A stretch of DNA of 64,000 nt from contig LNAC01000740.1 of NCBI GenBank assembly GCA_002007465.1, forward strand, positions 22,434-86,433, in the 5' to 3' direction. Shown piece by piece: positions 9,186 to 20,175 of this stretch. The stretch comes from Ailurus styani. Lineage: Eukaryota > Chordata > Mammalia > Carnivora > Ailuridae. The notes below the pieces were generated by a model. The model did not search any database. It had not been told where the DNA came from and worked only from the letters and a program-made list of their open reading frames with translations. How positions within the stretch are numbered: position 1 is the stretch's first letter; each line of letters starts with the position of its first letter. The position numbers were made by a program, and so were the translations under genes.

Positions 9186-9759
9186 TTTAAGCTAATGTAG
9201 TGAAGAATATGGAGAGGACACATTATGATTGCCTTGTAAAGAGATGATGCAATAATGATGAGGAGGAGGAAGACTCTAGTAGTAATACAATGTTCTAGGA
9301 CTTAAATTTTATACCATATGCAAATTTTCTATCAAAACAGTTTCACATTCATTCAGACATGGGGAAGATGGTATGCTTTCTGCACAACCACATGAAAAAA
9401 AATTGATGTACTTAATTCTGTCACACGAGTCAGGAGCAATTTTACTGGCAGAAAATATGACTATATTATATGCATGCAGGTTTCTGCATCTCAAAAAAAT
9501 AACAATACATAAAACGCTCCTTTTAAAAGCCACATTTTAAAAATTTCTCATTAATATTTATTGTTCATTCATTTGGGGCTCAGTTTATAGAAAATTTATG
9601 GGAGGAAAAACTTAAAATTGAGCAAGTTCTATTCTGAGACCTTGATGTTATTGATGAGCTTGGAAAAGACCACTGTGAGGTGATTTTAGTGTCAAAAGAA
9701 TGTGAACAGCTCAGGGTTCCCTGCAGGCATAGTTTGAGAACCGCTGGTGCAGCGAGGTT
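9186..9759. other. unassigned AT-rich sequence with a hAT-like terminal repeat
   Basis: No gene is seen. ATAGTTTGAGAACCGCTGGT at 9730-9749 is a Charlie/MER5-type right terminal repeat, so part of this stretch may be an unrecognised long hAT fossil. Confidence 0.4.
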
Positions 9760-10085
9760 TTGCCAGACCAGCATTGCCGATTGAGTTCTGTGAGATGTAG
9801 CGCTTGGCAGTTCCTCCACACAGAAGGCTGAAGCTGACCATGTTGCTCGGCTGAAGTTCATATTCACTGTCCCCACAGCTCTCTCTACACATTGTAGTTC
9901 TTCCTCCTAATTCTCCCACCTTCCCCCCACCCCAGCAGTAACCCCAAGATACTGCCTATTCCTTGTGATTTCTCCAGATGCTGCCCACACCTTTGGAAAA
10001 AATTCTTTTCCTAAACTCTCTTCAAATTACCCAGCTGGCGGGTGCCACTGGCTTCTCACTAGGACCTGACTGATACTCAATACAC
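9760..10085 (+). mobile_element. possible MLT1-like LTR relic
   Basis: The 3' portion (CCAGATGCTGCCCACAC, GGAAAAAATTCTTTTCC, CACTAGGACCTGACTGATAC) resembles the 3' ends of MaLR-type LTRs. No internal retroviral sequence is present. Weak. Confidence 0.35.
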
Positions 10086-11620
10086 AAGTTCCCAAAGCAT
10101 TTGTCTACAGAATCCTCAGTGTCTCTGCAGTCTTTTCCATGAGACTGCCAGGCCGACAGAAATACCTAATAATCTCATGTTTAGTGAGTAGTTAGGCCCT
10201 AATAATTTAGTAAGTATTTATATCCTCACATAACTAAGTTAGTAGGTGATTTTTTAAATAATGCACAAAAATTGACAGGAAGCATTTTTATTTCACTCTA
10301 AATAACTATAATTAATTAGCAATGGGGTGCGTGTACCTATTGAGTGCTGTACGGCTTCTCCAACCTTGGGATCACACTGGACACCTACCACCCTCACTGC
10401 CCACTCACACTGATTTCCACACCAGACCTGATTCTTATCACAGTATAACTGCAAACCCAGTTTTGCAAAGATATGAAATCATCAAAAGGAAAGGAGCGCA
10501 ACCTAATGTTAAAACTGTGAATTACCTTGAGCTGGTAGAACGATGTCCAGAGGATGTTGAAGTTTCCCTCAAAATGTTTAAAATACCCACGCGGCACCCC
10601 TCTGGGTTTGCACTGGGGCTCCGTGGCACCTTGGCACACAGTTTGGGAAGCACGGACGCAGGAGCATCCACACTCTCCTGGATTCTGGTATGCTCTTCTG
10701 AGCGGTAAAGAAAGAGGAAGAGTTGTGGCCAGCTTGACAGAAGTGAGCCTGGGAATGTGTCTTAGCAGGAAATGGTGCAAACAGCTGGATGAGGGCAGTC
10801 AGTATAAGGAGCTACTCCATGGCTGATTGACCCCATCCACTGAATTTGACTTCTCACAATCCTCCTGCATCTGACCTTGGCTCCCCACCCTGAGAGTAAA
10901 CCTCCCTCACATTTAGGGCCAGGGGAGCCCTCTCCTCTGTCTGCAAAGACGCCACGGCTGCATCCGCATCCTTCCTCTATATGTCTTTGGTCTGTGAGAA
11001 AAACCAAGCAACAATTTGGCTCTCCTATTCACTGTTCTGAACTTTATTTCTCTTGGTCTCTTATCTTCTCTGTTCAAAGCCAATGTCTGTTTCCACTTTG
11101 CAGCCAACATGGCCAAAGATGAAAGATTCTGTCATTATTTTCCCTACATAACAAATCACAAAGCTGCTTTATCCCATTCCTTGATTGCCTCTGTTTCAAG
11201 ACTCATTGTTTCTAACTATCAGAGGCACATATGAATTTCCTCTTTATGCCTTTTCCCTTCCATTCCCTGCAAACACTTAGCCATTTATTCATTTTTATCA
11301 GCACAAACATCGGTAACACTTCGGAATAATCGGCTTCGCTATGATAGCTCATTTATTATTCATTGCAATAACCTTCAACTCACTCCACATCAATAAAGCG
11401 GAGAGGGAAGCAGCTCAGCCCTCCCACGTGCGGGCTGGGTGTAGGCTCTCAGGGCTGCCACGGGAAGCCCTCTGCCCACGGCACAGGCAGGATGCCCAGA
11501 CCCTGCCTTGGGTCTTTCGGAAAGCAGCTGAAAGAAATCGGGTGATGGGGGGGCAGGGGGCTTCAGGCAAACCTCCCCATGGGTTCCCTGCTGTTTCCAT
11601 AACATGAGGTTGAGAGGAGG
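10086..11620. other. unassigned intergenic sequence
   Basis: Contains an AT-rich part (10190-10320) and mixed sequence with several overlapping 60-130-codon frames in multiple phases and on both strands, none with a recognisable domain. No repeat was recognised with confidence. Confidence 0.5.
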
Positions 11621-11624
11621 TGAG

Positions 11625-11850
11625 GGGGCTTTTGAGTCAGACAGCCTGAGTTCAAATCCCAGCTGTCCTGGTCACCAGCACGTAATTATGAGCAAGTGGC
11701 TTGTCCTGACTGAGGTCTTAGTTTCTTCCTCTGCAAAATGAAGCTGTTACTACCTGCTTCTCATTAGCTTTTGTAAGCCTCATTGTAATGATTAGACTGC
11801 GTGAACTGCATGATGTAGTCCATAGTAGGTGCATTCCTATCATTGGAGCC
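11625..11850 (+). mobile_element. MIR SINE
   Basis: GAGTCAGACAGCCTGAGTTC, AAATCCCAGCTGTCCTGG, GAGCAAGTGGCTTGTCC, TTCCTCTGCAAAATGAAG and GTAATGATTAGACTGCGTG follow the MIR consensus order. Confidence 0.85.
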
Positions 11851-11974
11851 GTGAGCCCACCCATACCCAGAGCCCAGGATTCAGGTTCATAGTCATGGAC
11901 AGGTGCGGCCAGCAGTTGCACACGTGAACTTTCAAGATAGACACTGGTTTTATGGAGACGTTTCCTCACTTCTT

Positions 11975-12115
11975 GGGTCAGTGACCTTGTACAAGTTACT
12001 TAAAGTTCCCTAAGGCCCTCTGAAAGGAGGCTGGTAACAACTCTCCCAGCACAGTGTTGTTAGGATTAAATGTCTCAGTGCCTAAGAAACATTAGCACAT
12101 TGCCTGGGGGCATGC
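11975..12115 (+). mobile_element. MIR fragment
   Basis: GTGACCTTGTACAAGTTACT, then GTTGTTAGGATTAAATG, then AGCACATTGCCTGGGGGC match the MIR core and 3' part. Confidence 0.75.
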
Positions 12116-12677
12116 TAACTACAGAGAAATGCTCGAGGAGCTGTTTTTCAATCATTATTAATATGTGCCAAAATTCTGGACCACAGCAGGCTGGGAATAA
12201 AAATGGGTGACAATCTCACCACCCGGGACATTACACCCAGTCATCCTAGTGACCTCCTGCCTCAGCTGTGTCTTAGCCGCAGGGCAGGGCCTGCTGTAGA
12301 CACTTCCAAAGCTGGCAAAGCCAAGGACACTGACCTCCGCCCTTGGCCAGAAGCCACACTGGGTCAGAGCCAGTGCATATGGAAGGTGCCCCGCAGGGCT
12401 AAAGCCACCAGCACAGCACTGTCCTCGCTTGGGGGAGACCCTTGGTCCCTGACCACTGGCCACATGCCAATATACAGTCCCCTGGGCCACCCACCTCTTG
12501 CTCCCAGCACCTCCCAGGGTTTCCGTGAGGCTTCCCCTTCCAGGGAGCCCGTGAAAGAAAAGCAAAGTTACACAGACAGAACACCTGCAAGGAGTTTTTT
12601 GTGGGAAGCAGGAGTGACCTCTAGGCCTTCTCCAAGTCCCAGTGATGTAGTCCCTGATCAGCAGGACACAATGCTGG
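12116..12677. other. unassigned GC-rich intergenic sequence
   Basis: A 197-codon plus-strand frame (12203-12796) runs through this unique DNA into the next MIR. Its composition is low-complexity Pro/Ser/Ala and it has no recognised domain, so it is not called as a gene. Confidence 0.5.
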
Positions 12678-12771
12678 GTTCACAGACCAGCCCTGCCACT
12701 CCCTGCCTGGGTGCTCTTGGGGATGTTCACAGACCAGCCCTGCCACTCCCTGCCTGGGTGCTCTTGGGGAT
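12678..12771 (+). repeat. 47-bp exact tandem duplication
   Basis: Two consecutive identical 47-bp copies (12678-12724, 12725-12771) begin GTTCACAGACCAGCCCTGCC and end GGGGAT. The duplication lies within the 5' part of a MIR. Confidence 0.95.
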
Positions 12772-12925
12772 GTTACTGAGCCTCTCTACGCTTTAATCTC
12801 CTTCTCCACAAAATGAGGCTGTAAATAGAACTTGCCCCACTGGATTGCTGTTAGTATGAGACAGACAATGCTCGTCGAAAGACGGGCAAAGCGCCCTGCT
12901 CAGAGAATAGAGTTATAGAAGAATA
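12690..12925 (+). mobile_element. MIR SINE carrying the 47-bp duplication
   Basis: CCAGCCCTGCCACTCCCTGC, GTTACTGAGCCTCTCTACGC, CTCCACAAAATGAGGCTG, GGATTGCTGTTAGTATGAG and GCAAAGCGCCCTGCTCAGAG follow MIR. The segment around the duplication lies in the 5' half. Confidence 0.8.
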
Positions 12926-13097
12926 ATTGCTAATGAGCTATACAAGCAAGAAATGGCTGATTTGCCTCCCAGATAACCCTCCGCCACAAGAGGGCATCCT
13001 GGTCTGGATATGCCTGCCAGTGGAAAAATCTCCCCCTAACCAACACTTAATCCTCTTGGCACCTGGCTCCTACCTGTGCAAAGGGAAATGGGCAAAA

Positions 13098-13422
13098 GGC
13101 AGGTGTATTTGTCCGCGAGGGCTGCTGTAACAAAGTGCCACAGACTGGGGGCTTACACAACAGAAATGTGTGTTCCGACCAGTTCCAGAAGTATGAGATG
13201 AAGGCCAGGTGTTTGCACATGGTCCTCCCTCAGTGCCAAGTGCTAACCGCCTCCTATAAACACACCCATCCCTAGAGGAGGACCCTCATGAACCATATTT
13301 TAACTTCTTTACCTCTCTAAAGGCCCTATCTCCAAACAGCCACATTCTGGGTCCTGGGGGTCTGGACTTCAGCACATGAGCTTGGGGGGGGGGGGGGAAC
13401 ACAGTTCAGCCCCTAAGAGTGG
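13098..13422 (-). mobile_element. MLT1-family LTR (MaLR endogenous retrovirus relic)
   Basis: GGGCTGCTGTAACAAAGTGC, CACAGACTGGGGGCTTACAC, CCCTATCTCCAAACAGCCAC and AACACAGTTCAGCCCCTAA match the reverse complement of MLT1/MST LTRs. It is a solo LTR relic; no gag, pol or env sequence is visible next to it. Confidence 0.8.
13384..13397 (+). repeat. G14 homopolymer inside the LTR
   Basis: Fourteen consecutive Gs sit where MLT1 LTRs normally have a shorter G-run. Length is prone to slippage and sequencing error. Confidence 0.9.
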
Positions 13423-14435
13423 GCAAGGCCCTCCAAGGTGCAGACACCCTGGAGATGCAACACCATCTGGACACCCTGGAAATGTCAGCACACCCCATTC
13501 TGTGGCAGGAAGGCAGAACATGTTCTCCCACCACGGGGATCTTAGCTCCACCCCAGGCCCCAACGGAGAGCCCCCCACAACCCCATCAGCAGCCCCGTCT
13601 GCTTTTCACATCTCCAGTCAGCAGCCATGTCAGGAACAGCAGGAGAAATGCCAAAAGAGCGTCACAGAAGGGTGCAGCAAAACTGTCATCCCCCGCCTGG
13701 TGTGACGCCTGTCCACATTCCTCAGTGAGGGCCCACCCAGGGGCAGAGGGTCTGACAGTGCAGTGGCAGGCCCCACGGTCACCACTGTCCCGGGGGGCAT
13801 GCTGTTCCCAGGGTGCCGAGGCTGGGGACAGAGAATTTGAAGCAAGGAAGCATCTCTGAGGGTGAGGGCAAGGCCCCCCAAACACGACCACAGTGGGGAG
13901 GAGGGCTGGGGGCAGGGGACAGCCATGCTGTTCGGGGTGCTGAGGTGGGACAGATGGGCCTCTTAGGCCAGTGACGATGCTCTCACGCCTCGGTGGGGGG
14001 CTAAGAAGTTGGATGTGATTACAGCAGTGATTATAATCACGATGACTCTGGACAGAGAGCTGGAAAAGGATTTTATAATAAGGCGTTGATGAGGCTGAAC
14101 GAGGAGCGAAAGGCTCAGCGAGGGCCTTGGCGAGGGTGGGCAGAGCATGGGGGATGGAGTCGGCAGACCTGCTTCCTGCCCGAGGACATTTCTCCTGCAG
14201 AGCAAGCTCTTCGAAGAACAGAGGCATAGCGGGGAGCCGCATGGTGCTCGGTGCTCGCGGACAAGAAGCGGGAGACTCAGCCTGGGAGCAGGTGCCGCGA
14301 CTGCCAGCCACCTGGCAGGGCCGTGGGCAGCCAGAATGGAAGGGAAGAAGAACACTGATACCGTGCTCACGTGCAGCAGGCACCACCGTGCCTTCCCGCG
14401 CTCTGGCTCAGTGCAACCCTCTACCAACCTAGCTC
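13423..14435. other. unassigned GC-rich intergenic sequence
   Basis: Several overlapping frames exist (longest 266 codons, minus strand, 13586-14386), in competing phases and on both strands. None has a recognisable domain or a credible splice or promoter context. GC-rich DNA with few stop codons explains them. GGCGTTGATGAGG-type sequence near 14082 was not recognised. Confidence 0.5.
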
Positions 14436-14439
14436 CAGG

Positions 14440-14555
14440 CCCACTTTACAAGCAGGGAACTGAGGCACGGAGAGGTTAGGTTCCTTGCCCAAAGCTGTAT
14501 GGTGAGTAAGAGACAGCGCTGGGACTTGAACCCCTGCAGCCGTCTTCACCTACAC
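14440..14555 (-). mobile_element. MIR fragment
   Basis: CAAGCAGGGAACTGAGGCAC, GGTTCCTTGCCCAAAGC and GGGACTTGAACCCCTGCAGC match minus-strand MIR. Confidence 0.8.
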
Positions 14556-15039
14556 TGCCTTGCCAGACTGAGAATTAAGAACGAGTTAGCCATCACAGCA
14601 TGTGGAAGTCAGGTAACCAGGAGCAGATCCCATGCTCGGGGAGACACCCACAAGGCCTCCAGAGCCACAGGGAGGGGCCTGGGGCAGGACTTGGATTTGT
14701 CATAGGTGGGGCAGCTGGTGGAGAAGGGGGGCTGAGGAGGCTGGGAGCCTCCCTCCCTCTGGCCCTCCAGCTCCCATCTGCAAGTCTATCTCCCCTCGTC
14801 CACTCTGCCGCAGCCCTGGCTCAGCCAGACTTATTTCAGGACACAGCTGCTGTGTATGGCCACACAGCCTGGGCACAGCTCAACTCCAGGAGGTGCCATT
14901 CACATCATAGCTTAGGTCTGACGGTTGACCCTGCTCCGAAGAAAAATTCTTTAGGATGCACGGGGGTAGGGGGGACCCCAGGAGAGTCTGTGCATTAGTC
15001 TGTGCATCACGGGTCTGTTTTATCTATATACCACTGTGC
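14556..15039. other. unassigned intergenic sequence
   Basis: GC-rich unique DNA. No gene or repeat was recognised. Confidence 0.5.
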
Positions 15040-15086
15040 TCTCTACCTGTCAAACAAATAACTAAAATCTTTTTTAAAAAAAAATC
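15040..15086 (+). mobile_element. SINEC 3' tail remnant
   Basis: CTCTCTACCTGTCAAACAAA, TAACTAAAATC and T/A-runs look like a decayed SINEC tail. The head and core are not identifiable. Confidence 0.4.
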
Positions 15087-15104
15087 ATGTATGTTTCCAT
15101 ACAC

Positions 15105-15417
15105 CCAGCACATTTACCAAGTTCCTACTACATGCTGAGCTACAACAGAAAGCTCAAATGCACAGTTCTTGCCCTCAAGGAGCTCGCTAACAGATGAGAC
15201 TGACATCAATCACATAAATAAATGCAAAATTGCAACTGTAGTCAAAAGCAAAGACGGAGGTGACACAGCAGAGTGAGAGCCTGTCAGGGGAGTAAACGAA
15301 GGTCTCTAGAAAGGAGTGAAACTTTGGTGAAGGTCTAAAGAATGAAGGGGGTCAGGGGAGAAAGAGCCCACTGGGTAGAGGTAAAGTGTGCTCAAAGGCT
15401 CTATGGCCAGAAGGAGT
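15105..15417 (-). mobile_element. L2 LINE 3' end
   Basis: CCAAGTTCCTACTACATGCT, CTTGCCCTCAAGGAGCTCGC and GAAAGGAGTGAAACTTTGG, then CTCAAAGGCTCTATGGCCAG, give the reverse complement of the L2 3' region in the expected order. Confidence 0.75.
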
Positions 15418-15725
15418 GTGTCAGTTAGCTACTACTGCATAACAAACCATCCAAAATACAAAGCTGAAAAATACAAGCACTGAAACCATTCACAGGTCTC
15501 CAGGTCAGTTGGGCTTGCTTCCGAGTCTGCCGTCAGCTGTGGGTCATGCAGATGGCTCTGCTGATCTTGGTTGGACTCTATGATATGTACGGACTCAGCT
15601 GGCTGCACACTGGTCTCAGATGACCTCAGCTGGGACAACTGGGCTCCCCTCCGCATGGCCTTTCAAGCTAGCCCAAGGTCCAACAGAGCCACGATTCAAG
15701 TGAGGCCAATGGGGGTGAGTCTTAC
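15418..15725 (-). mobile_element. MLT1J-like LTR relic
   Basis: GTCAGTTAGCTACTACTGCA, TAACAAACCATCC, GGTCATGCAGATGGCTCTGC and CTCAGCTGGGACAACTGGGC match the reverse complement of older MLT1 LTRs. Confidence 0.7.
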
Positions 15726-15984
15726 AAGTGCACAGTTAGATCCCGCCTTTATTTTAAATTTTGGTATTTTGTTCAACATAGATCTATTGCATCCATTTTG
15801 ATTTTTTTCCAATATTCAAATATTCTCTATCTTGATTACAGAGTTTTTTGAAACCCCTTCAATTTTTCCAGTGAAGCAAGTGCCCCACCTTCCTCACCCT
15901 AGTCTTGGCCCTAAAATAGGGGTGTGGCCCAGTCACTACCAGGAAGAAGGCAATTATCTCTCTACTAGAACAGACCTGGTAGCT
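15726..15984. other. unassigned sequence, AT-rich then mixed
   Basis: No gene or repeat was identified with confidence. Confidence 0.4.
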
Positions 15985-16150
15985 TTCTAAGGGAGGCAAA
16001 GCCTGAGGTGGGTCCTGAGAGGTCAGCAGGAAATGGGCAAGTGGACAAGCAGGGATCGGCATACCAGGCAAAAGGAACAGCATGCCCAAAGACTCACACG
16101 ATGAAACAGCTAGATCATAAAATGTGGGTTCAAAGCCCTGAGGGGGTTGA
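15985..16150 (-). mobile_element. L2 LINE fragment
   Basis: GGTGGGTCCTGAGAGGTCAG, GGCAAAAGGAACAGCATGCC and CAAAGACTC match the minus-strand L2 3' region (the 'incorporated fragment with CAAAGGCCC' pattern). Confidence 0.65.
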
Positions 16151-16284
16151 TTTTGAAAAGGGAGGCCAATCACCCAGAGCCCCAAGCACCAGACTGGTCT
16201 GCTCAGACTCTGCCCTTTGGTGACTGGGTGGGAGCCTGGAGGCTTTGAGGAGAAGGAATCATCCTCAGATCCGATTTATTTAGC

Positions 16285-16510
16285 AGAAAGTCATAGTAAG
16301 TCCAGTGGTGCTCTAAGCGCGTAAGGAATGTTAACACACTTGTCATTGCAACAATCCTATGAGGTAGGTCCAGTTGGCAGATGAGGAAACTGAGGCACAG
16401 ATTGGGTCAGTGGCTCGCCCAAACTCCCAGAGTTCGTAAGTGGCAGATAAAGTATTTAAACCCAGTCAGTCTGTCTCTGGAGTCCCCATTCTGAACCACT
16501 ACACTCTGCT
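16285..16510 (-). mobile_element. MIRb SINE
   Basis: GGTGCTCTAAGCGCGTAAGG, AACAATCCTATGAGGTAGGT, CAGATGAGGAAACTGAGGCA and TTTAAACCCAGTCAGTCTGT, then CTGAACCACTACACTCTGC. Nearly full length. Confidence 0.9.
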
Positions 16511-16514
16511 CACT

Positions 16515-17229
16515 TCTCTACTCACTTATATTTTAGAGAGGTCACTTTAGTCAAAGTGGGGATGAGCAAGAAGGCAAACACTGAGGCAGGGCTGCATGCA
16601 GAAGGAGACTGGTGCGGAGGCCATTTGTGTCATCCTGGAGGGAGGTGTAGGCAGCCTGAGCTAGGCCGGGGCATGGGTGCAAGAACTCCAGGTGTGGAAT
16701 GTATCGACCGTGTAGACCAGGGAGAGGCCTGGGGTGAGGGCTCAGACAGGGAAGGCGGGCGGGGAGCCAGCCTTAGGTGGATGGAGCTTGGGGTTGAGGG
16801 GGCTAGTGGAGGAGGAGAGCCAAAGGGGTGGGAGAGTGCCAAGGCAAGGGCTTCAGAGCACAACGGCATCTTGCATAGAATGGGAGAGTCTGGTTCGCAA
16901 GTGGCAGCAGGAACCAGGAAGATCACGGGTGCTGCCTCCCTGTGACCCCGGGAAAGCACGGTATGTGGGGGAAAGAGCTCCCTCCGCTCGAACGGGCAGC
17001 AAGAGCCGCAGCACGCAGTGCCGAAGGGCAGGAGACAGAGCATCCTACCAAGCGAAGAGGGATTCGCAGTGGAAAGGGGAGAAGGAGAGCCCCTGGGGGG
17101 TCAGGGTGCTTCGCAGGAGGGTGCAGGGGAAATGCAAATGCCCATTTTCCCCACATCCAGCCAGACCACCGAAGCCCTGGCCCAGTGCCAGGCAGGGCTG
17201 TGGGCACAGGGGACGAAAAGCAAAAACCT
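16515..17229. other. purine-rich GC-rich sequence, possibly ancient L2-like
   Basis: 16530-16760 (AGAGAGGTCACTTTAGTCAA, GAAGGAGACTGGTGCGGAGG, GACCAGGGAGAGGCC) resembles a widespread ancient LINE-related repeat also hinted at 35535 and 59560. Several 90-170-codon frames are products of purine-rich composition and are not called. Confidence 0.4.
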
Positions 17230-17680
17230 TAGTGCTTGTCTAGTCACCACTGCTCACTGTTTACACAGGAACTTCAGCTCACCTCTGCACACCAAGGGAT
17301 GCTTATTCCAAACACAGAATTCTGCCCAAAGGCTTTATTCTGGCTGTAGCAGAGCCAAAATGCCCCCCAGAAACAGTCCTCGACCAATGACAGCTTGGGA
17401 GCTGGTACGTCAATAGCCCAGTTTCCTCCCCTCTTGGGTGAGATAACTCTGAGGTATGTATTCCCCCCACCTGCCCACCAGGTGTGTCTCTCAGCAGCAT
17501 TGGGTCTCGGCTGCTCTGAGGGTCACCTGCTTGATAACACACACCTTACTGACTTCCTTTCTTTTCCTATCTTACTTGTCCATCCTTCCCGGGACTTCCT
17601 GGGACCACCTCCCAAATAAACTACTCGCACTCAAGTCTTGGGCTCCGGGTCTACTTCTGAGAGTGTCTAACTAACACAGG
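17230..17680 (+). mobile_element. ancient LTR relic with AATAAA
   Basis: CTTGGGTGAGATAACTCTGA, GGGACCACCTCCCAAATAAA, CTACTCGCACTCAAGTCTTG and GTCTAACTAACACAG have the polyadenylation region and 3' end layout of an ERVL/MaLR-type LTR. Family uncertain. No internal retroviral region. Confidence 0.65.
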
Positions 17681-17694
17681 GACACCAGGGAGGG

Positions 17695-17765
17695 GAGATC
17701 TGCTTTTAGTCACACAGCTGCTCAGTGCTGAGCCACAACCCAAGCCCAGGTCTCTCAACTCCAAA
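17695..17765 (-). mobile_element. MIR fragment
   Basis: TTTTAGTCACACAGCTGCTC and CAAGCCCAGGTCTCTCAACT match the 5' part of MIR in minus orientation. Confidence 0.55.
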
Positions 17766-17829
17766 TCCACGAAGTCGGAGATTAAAAGCACAAAATAAAT
17801 ACTCACAGAGATCCCAATTCAACCACCTG

Positions 17830-18237
17830 TGTAGATTACACGATTCTCTATTCTCTGCCTTCCTGTAGGAGGATCAAGTATCTCCCCCCTCCTCATTAGG
17901 CAATACCTCCCTATGGGAGGAGCTAACGTCCGTGGTCATGTGACCTTCTTTAGCCAGTGAAATGTGACAAGTGATAACGTGTCAATTCCGAGCGGAAGCC
18001 TTAACAGCCCTGGCTGGCTCTACCCGTTTTCTTTTTATTTTCTTCCACTACAATAATAGCATGTCCCAAATAGGGGCTACTCTTTCAGCCTGAATGCTGG
18101 GATAAAGACAGAATAGGGCACGTGATCCATGAGTGGAATTAAGGCGGAAGTCAAAAAATCCTATTATTTTAAACCACTGAGAGTTTAGGCTCATGGCTCA
18201 TTTGTTACCACAACATAACGAAAGCTAACTAACCCAC
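17830..18237 (+). mobile_element. MLT1-type LTR relic
   Basis: GTGAAATGTGACAAGTGATA, ATTATTTTAAACCACTGAGA, CATTTGTTACCACAACATAA and CGAAAGCTAACTAACC match the 3' end of MLT1 LTRs (normally TTTTAAGCCACTGAG...TTTGTTACAGCAGCATA). Confidence 0.7.
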
Positions 18238-18244
18238 TCACCAG

Positions 18245-18440
18245 ATACTGGCTGCATTATCTAAAGCAAGTAACTAAGCCTCCGCGAGCCCTAGCTCCTT
18301 CCTCTATAAAAATAGACAAATAATAGCATCGACTTAATAGGATTTTTGTGGGAATTACATGAGCTAATGCGTGAGAAGACTTAGTACAGCGTCTGGCACA
18401 GAGTAAGCACCCAGTAAATGTTAGCTGTTATTATTGTGGT
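18245..18440 (+). mobile_element. MIR SINE
   Basis: AAAGCAAGTAACTAAGCCTC, GGAATTACATGAGCTAATGC and GCGTCTGGCACAGAGTAAGC, then CCCAGTAAATGTTAGCTG, fit the 3' two thirds of MIR. Confidence 0.85.
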
Positions 18441-19959
18441 TTCCTCTACCCCACAAAGAGACTTCCTTAGAAAATGAGTTCTCCAGAGAAAATGTACTGC
18501 TCCCGCAGGGCTCCCCAACCCCCCCCCCCATGGCTTGTTTGTTAAGGGTACTTCCTCTCCCCTCCTAATGGCCCTGATCAGAAGTCTGTTGCCCCCACCA
18601 CAATGCCGAGAGAAGTGCCAAGCGAGGTGCCCACGTCCCAGCAGGTCTGCATGCAGGAAACCCATAGCAGTTAATGAATCCCCATGGAGAGGTCCGGATT
18701 AGCCCTGGTTTAATACCCCGAAGTGGCAGGGAGTCATTTATCCATAAGCTATGGTCTCTCCCTGTTGCCTGTGCATTACGAGTTATTTAGGAGGCAATTT
18801 GCACAGTTTCACACTGGCTGGCCATTATGCTGCTGTCTGCTAACCACTAGGAGGGTTGCTGAACCCAGAGACAAAATGGCCCTCCCCCTGTCTCGGCTTT
18901 GCCCGTGACAATGAGCTAGTGGTTCTCCCCCAGTACAGCACGTTGACTCTTTGGGAAAGAAAGCACTGGCTAAAGAAGGACCCAAAGCTGGGTGAAGAGA
19001 ACGCCTCCTCCACCTCCAGCCTAGCACCTCTGAAGGCTCCTGGGGGTCTGTGACGAAAGGCCAGCTGGAGAAAAGGCCCTTGAGAAAGCCACTGGGAGCA
19101 AAGAAATGTCATTTTAATAGGCTCTATGGAAGGAAGGTGTGCAGGCTGTCATAGGAGAGACACCTCCTTTGATTATGAAGAGAAGAAAAAATTTTGTCAA
19201 GCATTTTGCATGTGATTTGGCACCTAGAAAGCTTTCAATAAGTGTGACCCATTGTTACCACGGTAATGACCTGCATCCCAGCTGTTTTCCACCATCTTGG
19301 ACATCACACCCTAGGACACTGGTCAGTTTGCTACACCTACAAGTTCGCCCCATGGGTACAGAAGCTTCTGATGCAAGCTAAATGGGCACCATCAACTATA
19401 TAGAAGACTACAAGCAAGCTAAGATCTGAAAGGTAACTCGAGAGTTTACAAGTTCATGCTGGCCCCAAGCCTTCCTCCAATAAGCAATGCTGGCTACTCC
19501 TGACAGATTGTTGTCTTTGGAGTTCAGTTTCGTATCTTCGAACTCGAAGTTCTTGAGTAAAATGACTTCTGTGTTCCAATTGCTACTGCAAATAATTCTG
19601 TCCCTAATTACCACTGTGGCTCCATGCAACACGAAAGATTCCGGAGGTGGGGTTCTTCATCCCTATCAGTGGAAGGGGGTCCATAGATCTCCACATTTTA
19701 GGCAAGGAAAAGAATATATTTGAACTGAATGTGGCCTGCCTCCACCACCCCTTCTCCCTGGCTGCTTCCTATCTACCATTCTCAAAACAATCCACGTTCT
19801 GTAAGGACTGCTCCCTGGGGGCTTTATATTTTCATTCTTTTATTCCACATCACAGAGCTCTTGGAAACTACCTTGAGTCATTTTTTCTTGACCCTTTTAC
19901 CCAATAACATCTTCTATGTCTGAAGTTTCCCCACCCAATTTTAAAAGAATATACTAATT
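18441..19959. other. unassigned intergenic sequence
   Basis: 19195-19260 (TGTGATTTGGCACCTAGAAA, GCTTTCAATAAGTGTG) is probably a MIR 3' scrap. A C-run lies at about 18519-18529. No gene is recognised; overlapping short frames at 18800-19110 on both strands have no domain. Confidence 0.5.
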
Positions 19960-19964
19960 AATAA

Positions 19965-20175
19965 TAATAATAGCTAAGATCTATTGTTCGCCTTATGGCA
20001 GGTGCCCTGTGTCTTGCATGCCTTATCTCTTTCCATCTTCACCATCACCTAGCAAATGAATATTTCTTAACTGACAAAGACTACAGAGGTTGAGTAACTT
20101 TCCCAAGGTCACACAGCAAATAGGAAGAAGAATCTGAGGTCAGAACTCAGGCAGTCTGATTTCAGACCCAGACCT
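19965..20175 (-). mobile_element. MIR SINE
   Basis: GGCAGGTGCCCTGTGTCTTG, GAGTAACTTTCCCAAGGTCA, CACAGCAAATAGGAAG and GGCAGTCTGATTTCAGACCC, in minus orientation. Confidence 0.85.

Noticed and set aside
12203..12796. 197-codon plus-strand open frame
   Set aside because: It runs into a MIR and through the recent 47-bp tandem duplication; the protein is low-complexity with no domain.
13586..14386. 266-codon minus-strand open frame
   Set aside because: GC-rich DNA with overlapping frames on both strands, no recognisable domain, no promoter or splice context, and unusual composition (Pro/Ser/Ala/Cys-rich).
14100..14400. CpG island / promoter
   Set aside because: CpG density is moderate and patchy by eye, with no transcription-start features; an observed/expected calculation would be needed.
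18841..18858. CTCF-like CCACTAGGAGGG
   Set aside because: Fails the GGC part of the core; more than one mismatch.
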